Of a stretch of 61,909 nucleotides of DNA, positions 28,005 through 35,952 are shown one piece after another. The DNA comes from Seohaeicola zhoushanensis (lineage in GTDB: Bacteria > Pseudomonadota > Alphaproteobacteria > Rhodobacterales > Rhodobacteraceae). The stretch spans positions 1 to 61,909 of the forward strand of contig NZ_BNCJ01000023.1 in the NCBI RefSeq assembly GCF_014656415.1. Direction: 5' to 3'. The translations under genes and the position numbers were made by a program. How positions within the stretch are numbered: position 1 is the stretch's first letter; every line of letters starts with the position of its first letter. The notes beneath the pieces are model-generated. The model was not told the origin of the DNA and did not search any database. It saw nothing but the letters and a program-made list of their open reading frames with translations.

Positions 28005-29654
28005 ATGCTGCGCGCGCTTGAAATCCGCGACATGCTGATCATCGACCGGCTGGACATCGCCTTTCAGCCCGGCCTGAACGTGCTGACCGGCGAGACCGGT
28101 GCGGGCAAGTCCATTCTCCTCGATTCGCTGGGGTTCGTGCTGGGCTGGCGCGGGCGCGCCGATCTCGTGCGCCAGGGCGCGGCGCAGGGCGAGGTTACGG
28201 CGGTGTTCGAGATCGGCCCGGACCATCCGGCGCAGGCGGTGCTGGCCGAGGCGGGCATGGGCGAGGCCGAGGAGTTGATCCTTCGGCGGGTGAATACCTT
28301 GGACGGGCGCAAGACCGCTTATGTCAACGACCGCCGCGCCTCGGGCGAGGTGCTGCGGGCGCTGTCGGACACGCTGGTCGAACTGCATGGCCAGCAGGAC
28401 GACCGCGGCCTGCTGAACCCGCGCGGCCACCGCGAGATGCTCGACGCCTATGGCGCGCTGGAGGCCGAGCGGGCGGCGGTGCGTGGGGCTTGGCGCGCGG
28501 TCGGGGCGGCACGGGCCGCTGTGACGGCGACCGAGGAAACCCTGGAGAAGGTCCGCGTCGAAGAGGAATTCCTGCGCCATTCGGTGAAGGAGCTGGACAA
28601 GCTCGCGCCCGAGCCGGGCGAGGAGGCGACGCTCGACACCCGCCGCCGCGCGATGCAGGCGGCCGAGCGGATCCGTGGTGATATCGCGCGGGCCTACGAA
28701 CTGATGGGCACCGATGCGGGCGAGGGCGCGCTGGGAGACGCGCTGCGCTGGCTCGACGGGGTTGCCGACAAGGCCGAGGGGATGCTCGACGAACCGATTG
28801 CCGCGCTGAACCGGGCGATGATCGAGTTGGGCGAGGCGCAGTCCGGGGTGGAGCGCGCGCTCGACAGTATGAGTTTTGACACCGGCGAGCTGGAGACCAC
28901 CGAAGAGCGGCTCTTCGCCATCCGTGGGTTGGCGCGCAAGCATGGCGTTGCGCCCGACGACCTGGCCGGCCACGCCGATGCGCTGCGCACCCGCCTTGCG
29001 GCGCTGGACGCCGGCGATGCCGACCTCGGGCGGCAGCGGGCCGAGCTGAAGGCCGCCGAGGCGGCCTATGATGCGGCCGCCAAGGCGCTGAGCGAGGCGC
29101 GGCGCAAGGCGGCTAAGGCGCTGGACAAGTCGGTCATGGCCGAACTGGCCCCGCTGAAGATGGAGCGTGCGGTCTTCGCCACCGAGATCACCGAGGGCGA
29201 GGCCGGGCCCGACGGGCGCGACGTGGTGCAGTTCACCGTGGCGACCAACCCCGGCGCGCCCTCTGGGCCGCTGAATCGAATTGCCTCGGGCGGCGAACTG
29301 AGCCGGTTCCTGCTGGCGCTCAAGGTCTGCCTGACCGGACCCGACAGTGGCCGCACCATGATCTTCGACGAGATCGACCGCGGCGTCGGCGGGGCCACTG
29401 CAGATGCGGTGGGTCGCAGGCTCGAACAGCTGGCCGCCGGCGGGCAGGTGCTGGTCGTCACCCATTCGCCGCAGGTGGCGGCGCGCGGGGCGCATCACTG
29501 GCGGGTGGCCAAGAACGTGAAGGGCGGGGTGACTCTGTCGAGCGTGGTTCCCGTGGCCGAGGAGGGCCGCGTGGACGAAATCGCCCGGATGCTGGCGGGC
29601 GACACCATCACGGACGCCGCCCGCGCCGCCGCACAGGCTCTGCTGGACGGATGA
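28005..29654 (+). CDS. recN: DNA repair protein RecN
   Basis: 549 residues, an SMC-like ATPase that acts early in double-strand break repair. The Walker A motif is GETGAGKS (29-36). Central coiled coils run from about 150 to 370. The ABC signature ASGGELSRFLLALK and Walker B TMIFDEIDRGVGG lie in the C-terminal half. It starts 30 bases after bamD, and its stop overlaps the next reading frame. Confidence 0.97.
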   Translation: MLRALEIRDMLIIDRLDIAFQPGLNVLTGETGAGKSILLDSLGFVLGWRGRADLVRQGAAQGEVTAVFEIGPDHPAQAVLAEAGMGEAEELILRRVNTLDGRKTAYVNDRRASGEVLRALSDTLVELHGQQDDRGLLNPRGHREMLDAYGALEAERAAVRGAWRAVGAARAAVTATEETLEKVRVEEEFLRHSVKELDKLAPEPGEEATLDTRRRAMQAAERIRGDIARAYELMGTDAGEGALGDALRWLDGVADKAEGMLDEPIAALNRAMIELGEAQSGVERALDSMSFDTGELETTEERLFAIRGLARKHGVAPDDLAGHADALRTRLAALDAGDADLGRQRAELKAAEAAYDAAAKALSEARRKAAKALDKSVMAELAPLKMERAVFATEITEGEAGPDGRDVVQFTVATNPGAPSGPLNRIASGGELSRFLLALKVCLTGPDSGRTMIFDEIDRGVGGATADAVGRRLEQLAAGGQVLVVTHSPQVAARGAHHWRVAKNVKGGVTLSSVVPVAEEGRVDEIARMLAGDTITDAARAAAQALLDG

Positions 29655-29665
29655 GGGAGGGACCG

Positions 29666-31123
29666 ATGGACGAGCGTGACGAGACGATCGAGACATTGGA
29701 CCCCAAGGACTGGACTGCCTTCCGCGCCCGCGCCCATGCGATGCTCGATGCCGCGCTGGACCGAATGCAGAATGGCAGCGATGGCCCGGTCTGGCGCGAT
29801 CCCACGGCAGAGCTGAAGGCCGCCTTCGACGTGGCGCTGCCCGTCGACGGGCTGGGGCCCGAGGCGGTGGACCGCCAGATTTCCGAGCTGCTGCCCTTCG
29901 GAGTCGGCAACACGCATCCGCGCTTCTTCGGCTGGGTGCATGGCTCGGGTACGCCGTCGCAGGTGGTGGCCGAGATGGCGGCCAGCGCGATGAACGCCAA
30001 CCTCGGCGGGCGCGAGCATGGCGCGATCCATGTCGAGAAACAGGTGATCCGCTGGTGCCGCGAGATCTTCGGCTTTCCGGCCGAGGCCAGCGGGCTGATC
30101 GTGTCGGGCACCTCGATGGCCACCATCGTGGCGCTGAAGGCAGCGCGTGAGGCGCGGCTGGGCGTTTCGGTGCGCAAGGCCGGTGTCGGCGAGGCGCGGC
30201 TGACCGGCTATGCCTCGGCGCTGGTGCATGGCTGCGCCGACCGCGCCTTTGACATGCTGGGGCTGGGCAGCGAGGCGCTGCGCCGGGTGCCGGTAGATGA
30301 CACCGGCGCGATGGATCTGGCGGCGCTGCGCGAGGCCATCGCCCGGGACCGCGCGGCGGGCCTGACGCCCTTCGCGCTGATCGGCACGGCCGGGTCAGTG
30401 GACCTTGGCACCATCGACGATCTCGACGCGCTGGCCGATATCGCGGCGGAGGAAGACCTCTGGTTCCACGTCGACGGCGCCTTTGGCGCTTTGGGCGTTC
30501 TGGTTGAGGCACTGCGTCCGCGCCTCAACGGGATCGAGCGCGCCGACAGCCTGGCCTTCGATTTCCACAAGTGGCTGCATGTCACCTATGACGCCGGCTG
30601 CGTGCTGATCCGGTCGGAAGAGGCGCATCGGCAGGCCTTCTCGGACCGGCCCCGCTATCTCAAGGGCGCCGAGCGCGGGTTGGCGGCGGGCAACCCCTGG
30701 CCGGTGGATTACGGCCCCGAACTGTCGCGCACCTTCCGCGCGCTCAAGGTCTGGGCGCAGCTGGCCGAGCATGGCACCGCGCGGCTGGGCCGGATGATCG
30801 CGCGCAACTGTCACCAGGCGGCCTATCTCGGGCGGCTGGTCGAGGCGGATGCGGCGCTGGAGCTGTTAGCGCCGGTCCGGCTCAACATCTGCTGTTTCCG
30901 CTACCGGGGGCAGGGCGGCGACCCGGACGCGCTGAACGACGAGATCGTGATCCGGCTGCAGGAGCTGGGCATCGCCGCGCCTTCGACCACGACGGTTGAG
31001 GGGCGCAAGGCGATCCGGGTCAATATCACCAACCACCGCACACGGCTGTCGGACCTCGACCTGCTGGTCGAGGCGGTCAAGCGCATCGGCGCCGAGATCG
31101 AGGCCGGCGGCAAGCGACCATGA
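29666..31123 (+). CDS. PLP-dependent group II decarboxylase family protein
   Basis: 485 residues. It has the fold-type I layout of aromatic-amino-acid/glutamate decarboxylases: GVGNTHPRFFGWVHGSGTP substrate-side loop, SGTSMATIVALKAAR, WFHVDGAFGA with the PLP-contacting Asp, and the Schiff-base lysine in DFHKWLHV (Lys302). The start is set by GGGAGGG five bases upstream. The substrate cannot be read from the sequence. It overlaps the ClC gene by 4 bases. Confidence 0.85.
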   Translation: MDERDETIETLDPKDWTAFRARAHAMLDAALDRMQNGSDGPVWRDPTAELKAAFDVALPVDGLGPEAVDRQISELLPFGVGNTHPRFFGWVHGSGTPSQVVAEMAASAMNANLGGREHGAIHVEKQVIRWCREIFGFPAEASGLIVSGTSMATIVALKAAREARLGVSVRKAGVGEARLTGYASALVHGCADRAFDMLGLGSEALRRVPVDDTGAMDLAALREAIARDRAAGLTPFALIGTAGSVDLGTIDDLDALADIAAEEDLWFHVDGAFGALGVLVEALRPRLNGIERADSLAFDFHKWLHVTYDAGCVLIRSEEAHRQAFSDRPRYLKGAERGLAAGNPWPVDYGPELSRTFRALKVWAQLAEHGTARLGRMIARNCHQAAYLGRLVEADAALELLAPVRLNICCFRYRGQGGDPDALNDEIVIRLQELGIAAPSTTTVEGRKAIRVNITNHRTRLSDLDLLVEAVKRIGAEIEAGGKRP

Positions 31124-32808
31124 CCGAGCCGGAGCGTTCCTTCCTGACCACGCAGCGCGACCTCGCGCTGGCGGCGATCCGGGACGGGTGGACGGTGATG
31201 CTGCGGCGCGGGCCGAGCCAGGTTCAGTTCTGGTTCATCGCTCTGCTGATCGGGGTGGCCGCCGGCTTTGCCGCTCTGTTTTTCCGCAAGGGCATCAACG
31301 CCTTGCAGGCCGCGATTTACGGCACCGAGGATGTGCAGTTCCTGCACTCCTACGCCAGTTCGCTGCCCTGGTACTGGATCCTGCTGCTGCCGGTCGTGGG
31401 CGGACTGGCGGTTGGCGTGATCCTGCACCGTTTCACCCGCGACGGGCGGGCGCGGGGCGTGGCCGACGTGATCGAAGGCGCGGCGCTGCGCGACGGGCGG
31501 GTCGAGACCAAGGCGGGCCTCGCCTCGGCGCTGGCCTCGCTCATCACGCTGTCTTCGGGCGGTTCATCGGGGCGCGAAGGGCCGGTGGTGCACCTGGCCG
31601 GGGTAATCGCCACGCTGGTCTCGCGCAAGATCAACGCCGACGGGATCACCGGGCGCGACCTGCTGGGCTGCGCCGTCGCCGCCGCCGTTTCGGCCAGTTT
31701 CAACGCGCCGATTGCGGGGGCGCTGTTCGCGCTGGAGGTGGTGCTGCGCCACTTTGCCGTTCACGCATTCGCGCCCATCGTCATCGCCTCGGTCGCCGGG
31801 ACGGTGATCAACCGCCTGGAGTTCGGCGACGTTGCCGAATTCATGCTGACGACGCCCGGATCGCTCAAGTTCTATGTCGAACTGCCGGCCTTCCTGATCC
31901 TCGGCATGGTCTGCGGGCTGGTCTCGGCCCTGCTGATGCGGGGGATCTTCTGGGCCGAGGATGTCGGCACCTGGCTGCAGCGGCTGATCCGTCTGCCGGG
32001 CTGGCTGCGACCCGCGGTGGCCGGGCTGTTGCTGGGCGGAATGGCCATCGGGTTCCCGCATATCATCGGCGTCGGATACGAGACGACCTACCGCGCTTTG
32101 AGCGGCGACCTCGTCCTGCATGAGGCGATTGTCTTTGCAGTGCTCAAGGCCGTGGCCGTAGCGGTCACCTTCGGCGGGCGGATGGGCGGGGGCGTCTTCT
32201 CGCCCGCGCTGATGGTCGGGGCGCTGACGGGGCTGGCCTTCGGGCTGATCGCGACCGGGATCCTGCCGCATGTGTCCGGCGCGCATACGCTTTATGCCTT
32301 CGCCGGCATGGGGGCGGTGGCCGCGGCGGTGCTGGGCGCGCCGATCTCGACCACGCTGATCGTCTTCGAACTGACCGGCGACTGGCAGATCGGCATCGCG
32401 GTGATGACCTCGGTGTCGCTCTCCACCGCGCTGGCCTCGCGCCTGGTGGCGCGGTCGTTCTTCCTGACCCAGCTCAAGCGGCGGCGGATTCACCTGGCCG
32501 CCGGGCCGCAGGCCTACCTGCTCGCGATGTTCCGCGCCGGAGGCGTGATGCGGCCGCTGGGCGACCCGCGTGCGCCGGACCGCGCAGCTCTGGAAGCGCT
32601 GGTGGGCGAGGGGCTGATGGTCGAGGCTTCCTCGACCCTCGAGGCGGCAATGCCTGTGTTCGAGCGCGACGATGCCCCCATTCTCGCGGTGGTGATCCGG
32701 GACAAGGAAGAAGGCTCGGTCGATATCGTGGGCGGGCTGTTCCACGTCGACGCGCTGAGGGCCTACAACCGCGCCCTGGCGGCGACGGCTGCGGAAGAGC
32801 ACAGCTGA
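31120..32808 (+). CDS. ClC family chloride channel/transporter
   Basis: 562 residues with about 10-12 hydrophobic helices. The ion-pathway motifs are present: GGSSGREGPVVHLAG with gating Glu153, GGRMGGGVFSPALMVG and AVLGAPISTTLIVFELTG. The C-terminal 90 residues resemble a degenerate regulatory tail where other members carry CBS domains. The typical first motif GSGIP is not obvious. The start overlaps the decarboxylase stop. Pairing a decarboxylase with a chloride transporter recalls acid-resistance systems (ClC neutralises charge build-up), but the decarboxylase substrate is unknown. Confidence 0.9.
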   Translation: MTEPERSFLTTQRDLALAAIRDGWTVMLRRGPSQVQFWFIALLIGVAAGFAALFFRKGINALQAAIYGTEDVQFLHSYASSLPWYWILLLPVVGGLAVGVILHRFTRDGRARGVADVIEGAALRDGRVETKAGLASALASLITLSSGGSSGREGPVVHLAGVIATLVSRKINADGITGRDLLGCAVAAAVSASFNAPIAGALFALEVVLRHFAVHAFAPIVIASVAGTVINRLEFGDVAEFMLTTPGSLKFYVELPAFLILGMVCGLVSALLMRGIFWAEDVGTWLQRLIRLPGWLRPAVAGLLLGGMAIGFPHIIGVGYETTYRALSGDLVLHEAIVFAVLKAVAVAVTFGGRMGGGVFSPALMVGALTGLAFGLIATGILPHVSGAHTLYAFAGMGAVAAAVLGAPISTTLIVFELTGDWQIGIAVMTSVSLSTALASRLVARSFFLTQLKRRRIHLAAGPQAYLLAMFRAGGVMRPLGDPRAPDRAALEALVGEGLMVEASSTLEAAMPVFERDDAPILAVVIRDKEEGSVDIVGGLFHVDALRAYNRALAATAAEEHS

Positions 32809-32819
32809 GGGCTGCCCTG

Positions 32820-33440
32820 TCAGGGGGCGATATGCGGCGTCAGCAGGCGGCGGTAGAGCGTGTCGAGAAAGTCGGGCGCGTGGTCGTAGGGGTCTTCGGG
32901 CCCAAGCACGGCGCGCACCTGCACGTCGAAATCGGCATAGTGCTGGCTCAGCGACCAGATCGAGAAGATCAGGTGATAGGGGTGCACCGGGGCGATCCGC
33001 CCCTCGGCGGCCCAACGGGCAATGACCTTTGACTTGGCGTCGACCAGCGCCTTGAGGTCGGTCGACAGCACCGCGCCGATCCGGGGCGCGCCCTGCACGA
33101 TCTCGTTGGCGAAGAGCCGGCTTTCGCGCGGCATCTCGCGGCTCATCTCCAGCTTGCGCCGGACATAGGCGAGGATTTCCTCCAGCGGCTCGCCGGTCTC
33201 GTCCAGCGCGCGCAGCGGCGCCAGCCAGATGTCGAGCAGCCCTTCTAGCAGGGCGTCGTGGATCGCCTCCTTGGAGGGGAAATAGTAGAGCAGGTTGGGC
33301 TTGGACAGCCCCGCCGCCGCCGCGATCTCGTCCACCGTCGCGCCGCGGAAGCCCTGCGCCGAGAAGACGTCGAGCGCGGCTTCGAGAATCGCGGCGCGGT
33401 TCTTGCGCTGGATCCGGGTCGGGGTCGGCTTGGTGTCCAC
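32820..33440 (-). CDS. rutR: RutR-like TetR family regulator of pyrimidine utilisation
   Basis: 206 residues. The N-terminal helix-turn-helix is ATVDEIAAAAGLSKPNLLYY, and the C-terminal domain has the RutR/YcdC pattern (ESRLFANEIVQGAP, SIWSLSQHYADF). RutR binds uracil or thymine and releases DNA. The identification is reinforced by an exact RutR palindrome in the divergent promoter region. It is convergent with the ClC gene. Confidence 0.9.
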   Translation of the reverse strand: MDTKPTPTRIQRKNRAAILEAALDVFSAQGFRGATVDEIAAAAGLSKPNLLYYFPSKEAIHDALLEGLLDIWLAPLRALDETGEPLEEILAYVRRKLEMSREMPRESRLFANEIVQGAPRIGAVLSTDLKALVDAKSKVIARWAAEGRIAPVHPYHLIFSIWSLSQHYADFDVQVRAVLGPEDPYDHAPDFLDTLYRRLLTPHIAP

Positions 33441-33518
33441 TTTCCGGGCAACTCCTCTGGCGGCGGGCGCGGGGGCGGCGAAATCCTTGACTGCCCTCTC
33501 ACCTCTGCTAGCGTGATC

Positions 33519-33534
33519 TTGACCAGATGGTCAA
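33519..33534. promoter_or_regulatory. RutR operator palindrome
   Basis: TTGACCAGATGGTCAA is a perfect inverted repeat and matches the known RutR consensus TTGACCANNTGGTCAA. It is 79 bases upstream of the rutR start and 24 bases upstream of the cupin gene start, so it probably represses the rightward catabolic operon and possibly rutR. Confidence 0.85.
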
Positions 33535-33557
33535 AAGATAAATGCCAGACCAGAGAT

Positions 33558-33845
33558 ATGCAGCGACCCGCCGCTTTGGCCAGCCAGATGATCGACGATG
33601 CCCGGGTGCGAGTCACCCGGTTCGATTTCGCGCCGGGTGCAGAGACCGGGTGGCATCGCCACGGCCTCGACTATGTCATCGTCGCGCTGACCGACTGCCA
33701 CATGACCCTGGAAGAACCGGGCGGGGCGACGCGCAGCGTCACCATTCCGGCAGGTCAGAGCTATGCGCGGGCGGCCGGTGTCGAACATAATGTCATCAAT
33801 GGCGGCGAGGGTCCGATGGCCTTTGTCGAAGTGGAACTGAAATAG
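33558..33845 (+). CDS. Small cupin-domain protein
   Basis: 95 residues, a single cupin barrel with metal-binding motif 1 around GAETGWHRHGLDYVIVAL and a second motif near YARAAGVEHNV. Small cupins bind metals and may be enzymes or sensors. It is the first gene after the RutR site and lies 9 bases before the carbamoylase, so a role in pyrimidine or hydantoin catabolism is inferred from context. The enzyme activity is not identified. Confidence 0.8.
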   Translation: MQRPAALASQMIDDARVRVTRFDFAPGAETGWHRHGLDYVIVALTDCHMTLEEPGGATRSVTIPAGQSYARAAGVEHNVINGGEGPMAFVEVELK

Positions 33846-33854
33846 GGGGCAGAG

Positions 33855-35105
33855 ATGGCCGAACCGGGACAGAACCTGAAGATCAACGGCGAGCGCCTCT
33901 GGGACAGCCTGATGGAGATGGCAAAGATCGGCCCCGGCGTGGCCGGCGGCAACAATCGCCAGACCCTGACCGACGAGGACGGCGAGGGCCGGGCGCTGTT
34001 CCAGAAATGGTGCGAGGCGGCGGGCTGCACCATGGGACTCGACACCATGGGCAATATGTTCGCGCGCCGCGAGGGCACCGATCCCGAGGCGCTGCCGGTC
34101 TATGTGGGCAGCCACCTCGATACCCAGCCCACGGGGGGCAAGTATGACGGCATCCTCGGGGTGCTGGGCGGGCTGGAGGTGATCCGCTCGATGAACGACC
34201 TTGGCATCCGCACCCGGCACCCGGTGGTGGTGACGAACTGGACCAACGAGGAGGGCACGCGCTTTGCCCCGGCGATGCTGGCCTCGGGCGTCTTCGCGGG
34301 CGTCCACACCGAGGACTGGGCCTATGCGCGTACCGACGCCGAGGGCAAGACCTTCGGCGACGAGCTGAAGCGGATCGGCTGGCGCGGCGAGGAGCCGGTG
34401 GGCGCGCGCAGGATGAAGGCCTTCTTCGAGCTGCATATCGAGCAGGGCCCGATCCTCGAGGCCGAGGGCAAGGACATCGGTGTCGTCACCCATGGGCAGG
34501 GCCTGTGGTGGCTGCAGGTGACGCTGACCGGCAAGGACGCGCATACCGGCTCGACCCCGATGAACATGCGGGTGAACGCCGGCCTCGGCATGGCGCGGAT
34601 CATCGAGCTGGTGCATACCATTGCCATGGATAACCAGCCCGGCGCCGTGGGGGCGGTGGGCCAGGCCAACGTCTATCCGAACTCGCGCAACGTGATCCCC
34701 GGCCGCGCGGTCTTCACCATCGACTTCCGCTCGCCGGACCAGGCCAAGCTTGACGGCATGCGCGCGCGGCTGGAGGCCGAGGCGCCGAAGATCGCCGCCG
34801 AACTCGGCCTCGGGATCGAGATCGAGGCGGTGGGGCATTTCGACCCGGTGACCTTCGACGAGGGCTGCGTCAGCGCCATCCGCAACGCGGCCGAGCGGCT
34901 GGGCTATTCGCACATGAACATCATCTCGGGCGCCGGGCACGATGCCTGCTGGATCAACAAGCTCTACCCGACGGCGATGGTGATGTGCCCCTGCGTCGAC
35001 GGCCTCAGCCACAACGAGGCCGAGGAGATCTCGCCCGAATGGGCGGCGGCAGGGGCGAACGTGCTGTTCCACGCGGTGGTGGAGACGGCGGAGATCGTGT
35101 CCTAG
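33855..35105 (+). CDS. M20-family Zn hydrolase: N-carbamoyl-amino-acid hydrolase / beta-ureidopropionase
   Basis: 416 residues, the normal length for AmaB/HyuC-type carbamoylases. Metal ligands are visible in GSHLDTQPTGGKYDG, TNEEGTRFAP and HIEQGPILE, and near the C-terminus SGAGHDACWI. It should hydrolyse N-carbamoyl-beta-alanine or N-carbamoyl amino acids to ammonia, CO2 and the amino acid, the step after dihydropyrimidinase, whose gene is 850 bases downstream. The choice between beta-ureidopropionase and a general carbamoylase is uncertain. Confidence 0.9.
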   Translation: MAEPGQNLKINGERLWDSLMEMAKIGPGVAGGNNRQTLTDEDGEGRALFQKWCEAAGCTMGLDTMGNMFARREGTDPEALPVYVGSHLDTQPTGGKYDGILGVLGGLEVIRSMNDLGIRTRHPVVVTNWTNEEGTRFAPAMLASGVFAGVHTEDWAYARTDAEGKTFGDELKRIGWRGEEPVGARRMKAFFELHIEQGPILEAEGKDIGVVTHGQGLWWLQVTLTGKDAHTGSTPMNMRVNAGLGMARIIELVHTIAMDNQPGAVGAVGQANVYPNSRNVIPGRAVFTIDFRSPDQAKLDGMRARLEAEAPKIAAELGLGIEIEAVGHFDPVTFDEGCVSAIRNAAERLGYSHMNIISGAGHDACWINKLYPTAMVMCPCVDGLSHNEAEEISPEWAAAGANVLFHAVVETAEIVS

Positions 35106-35116
35106 GGTGGAGAGCG

Positions 35117-35160
35117 CCGGGGGCGCTGCCCCCGGACCCCCGGAGGTATTTTTCAAGAGA
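35117..35160 (+). repeat. GC-rich hairpin with trailing GGAGGTATTTTT (REP-like element)
   Basis: CCGGGGGC-GCT-GCCCCCGG (35117-35135) is a perfect 8-bp stem, followed by ACCCCCGGAGGTATTTTT. I recall similar hairpin plus GGAGGTATTTTT sequences after genes in other Rhodobacterales, but no second copy is present here. It may act as a terminator inside the operon. Confidence 0.5.
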
Positions 35161-35182
35161 AGAAGTATCGGGGGGCGGGGAA

Positions 35183-35545
35183 ATGACGGCAATGGCAGTC
35201 ACGGCGGCAGAGATCGTGGCGCTGATCGACAGGGAGATGATCGCGTGGGACGCGGACCGGCGACAGCGGGAAGCGGCGGACGAGCAGGGCGCGCCCTTGC
35301 CGGCCCGCTGGTATGCGCGCACGCTGGAGGACTTCCGCGCCGCGCTCTGTCCGCCGGAGACCGTCGAGGTGCAGTTCTCGGGCGGCATCACCCAGACCTG
35401 CTGGGCGGTGACGCGGGCCGAGGGGCCATACCGGGTGATCTACCTGCCGAGCGCGGGCTATTTCGCGCTCTGCGTCGAGAGCCGCTTCGGGCCGCTCGAC
35501 ATCGGTGTGCATGGGGGAGCGATTGACTGCTATGCGTCGGTCTGA
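35183..35545 (+). CDS. Hypothetical protein
   Basis: 120 residues, not recognised. A long N-terminal helix (AEIVALIDREMIAWDADRRQ) is followed by a compact part with two cysteines (FRAALCPPETV, TQTCWAVTR) and a conserved-looking strand pattern. No signal peptide. It lies between the carbamoylase and the dihydropyrimidinase, and its end overlaps the next gene by 14 bases. GGGGGCGGGGAA precedes the ATG. Any pathway role is positional inference. Confidence 0.6.
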   Translation: MTAMAVTAAEIVALIDREMIAWDADRRQREAADEQGAPLPARWYARTLEDFRAALCPPETVEVQFSGGITQTCWAVTRAEGPYRVIYLPSAGYFALCVESRFGPLDIGVHGGAIDCYASV

Positions 35546-35933
35546 GGGAGGCAAATGGGGCGGGGCGCTGCTGGCGCTGATACTGCTGCCGGCGCCGGCG
35601 CTGGCCGAGAGCGACGCTTGCCGCGATGCGCGCGAGGTGCTCGAGACCACTGCGGAAAAGCTGGATGCCTGGGGCCAGAGCACGCGCAGGGACCACATGG
35701 CCGTCCTGCGCATCGGAACCCGCGCGGCGACGGCGGCGGCCTGGGCGGTCGATCTCGGCTGGCCGGCCGAGGCGGCCGCGGCGCTGGCCGCCCTGCGCGA
35801 CCTGAAGGGGTCGGACCAGCCGACCGATGTGCTGCGCGCCACACTGATCGAAAATGCCGTGATCCTGCGAGGAAGCCTGCCCGGACCCTGTCCGGACAGC
35901 GCCCTGCCGGATTTCGCGGCCTACGGAAACTAA
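35532..35933 (+). CDS. Hypothetical secreted protein
   Basis: 133 residues. MRRSEGGKWGGALLALILL and PAPALAES form a Sec signal peptide, cleaved probably after ALA. The mature part is helical with one likely disulfide (Cys near the N-terminus of the mature chain and PGPCPDS near the end). I do not recognise the family. It ends 19 bases before the dihydropyrimidinase, so it is probably co-transcribed. Confidence 0.6.
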   Translation: MRRSEGGKWGGALLALILLPAPALAESDACRDAREVLETTAEKLDAWGQSTRRDHMAVLRIGTRAATAAAWAVDLGWPAEAAAALAALRDLKGSDQPTDVLRATLIENAVILRGSLPGPCPDSALPDFAAYGN

Positions 35934-35952
35934 CGGACAGGGAGACGTCCAT

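Noticed and set aside
27117-30512. 1131-residue open frame on the minus strand opposite bamD, recN and the decarboxylase
   Set aside because: It is antisense to three genes with clear families, is rich in Arg/Gly/His as expected from GC-biased codons read backwards, and has no domain.
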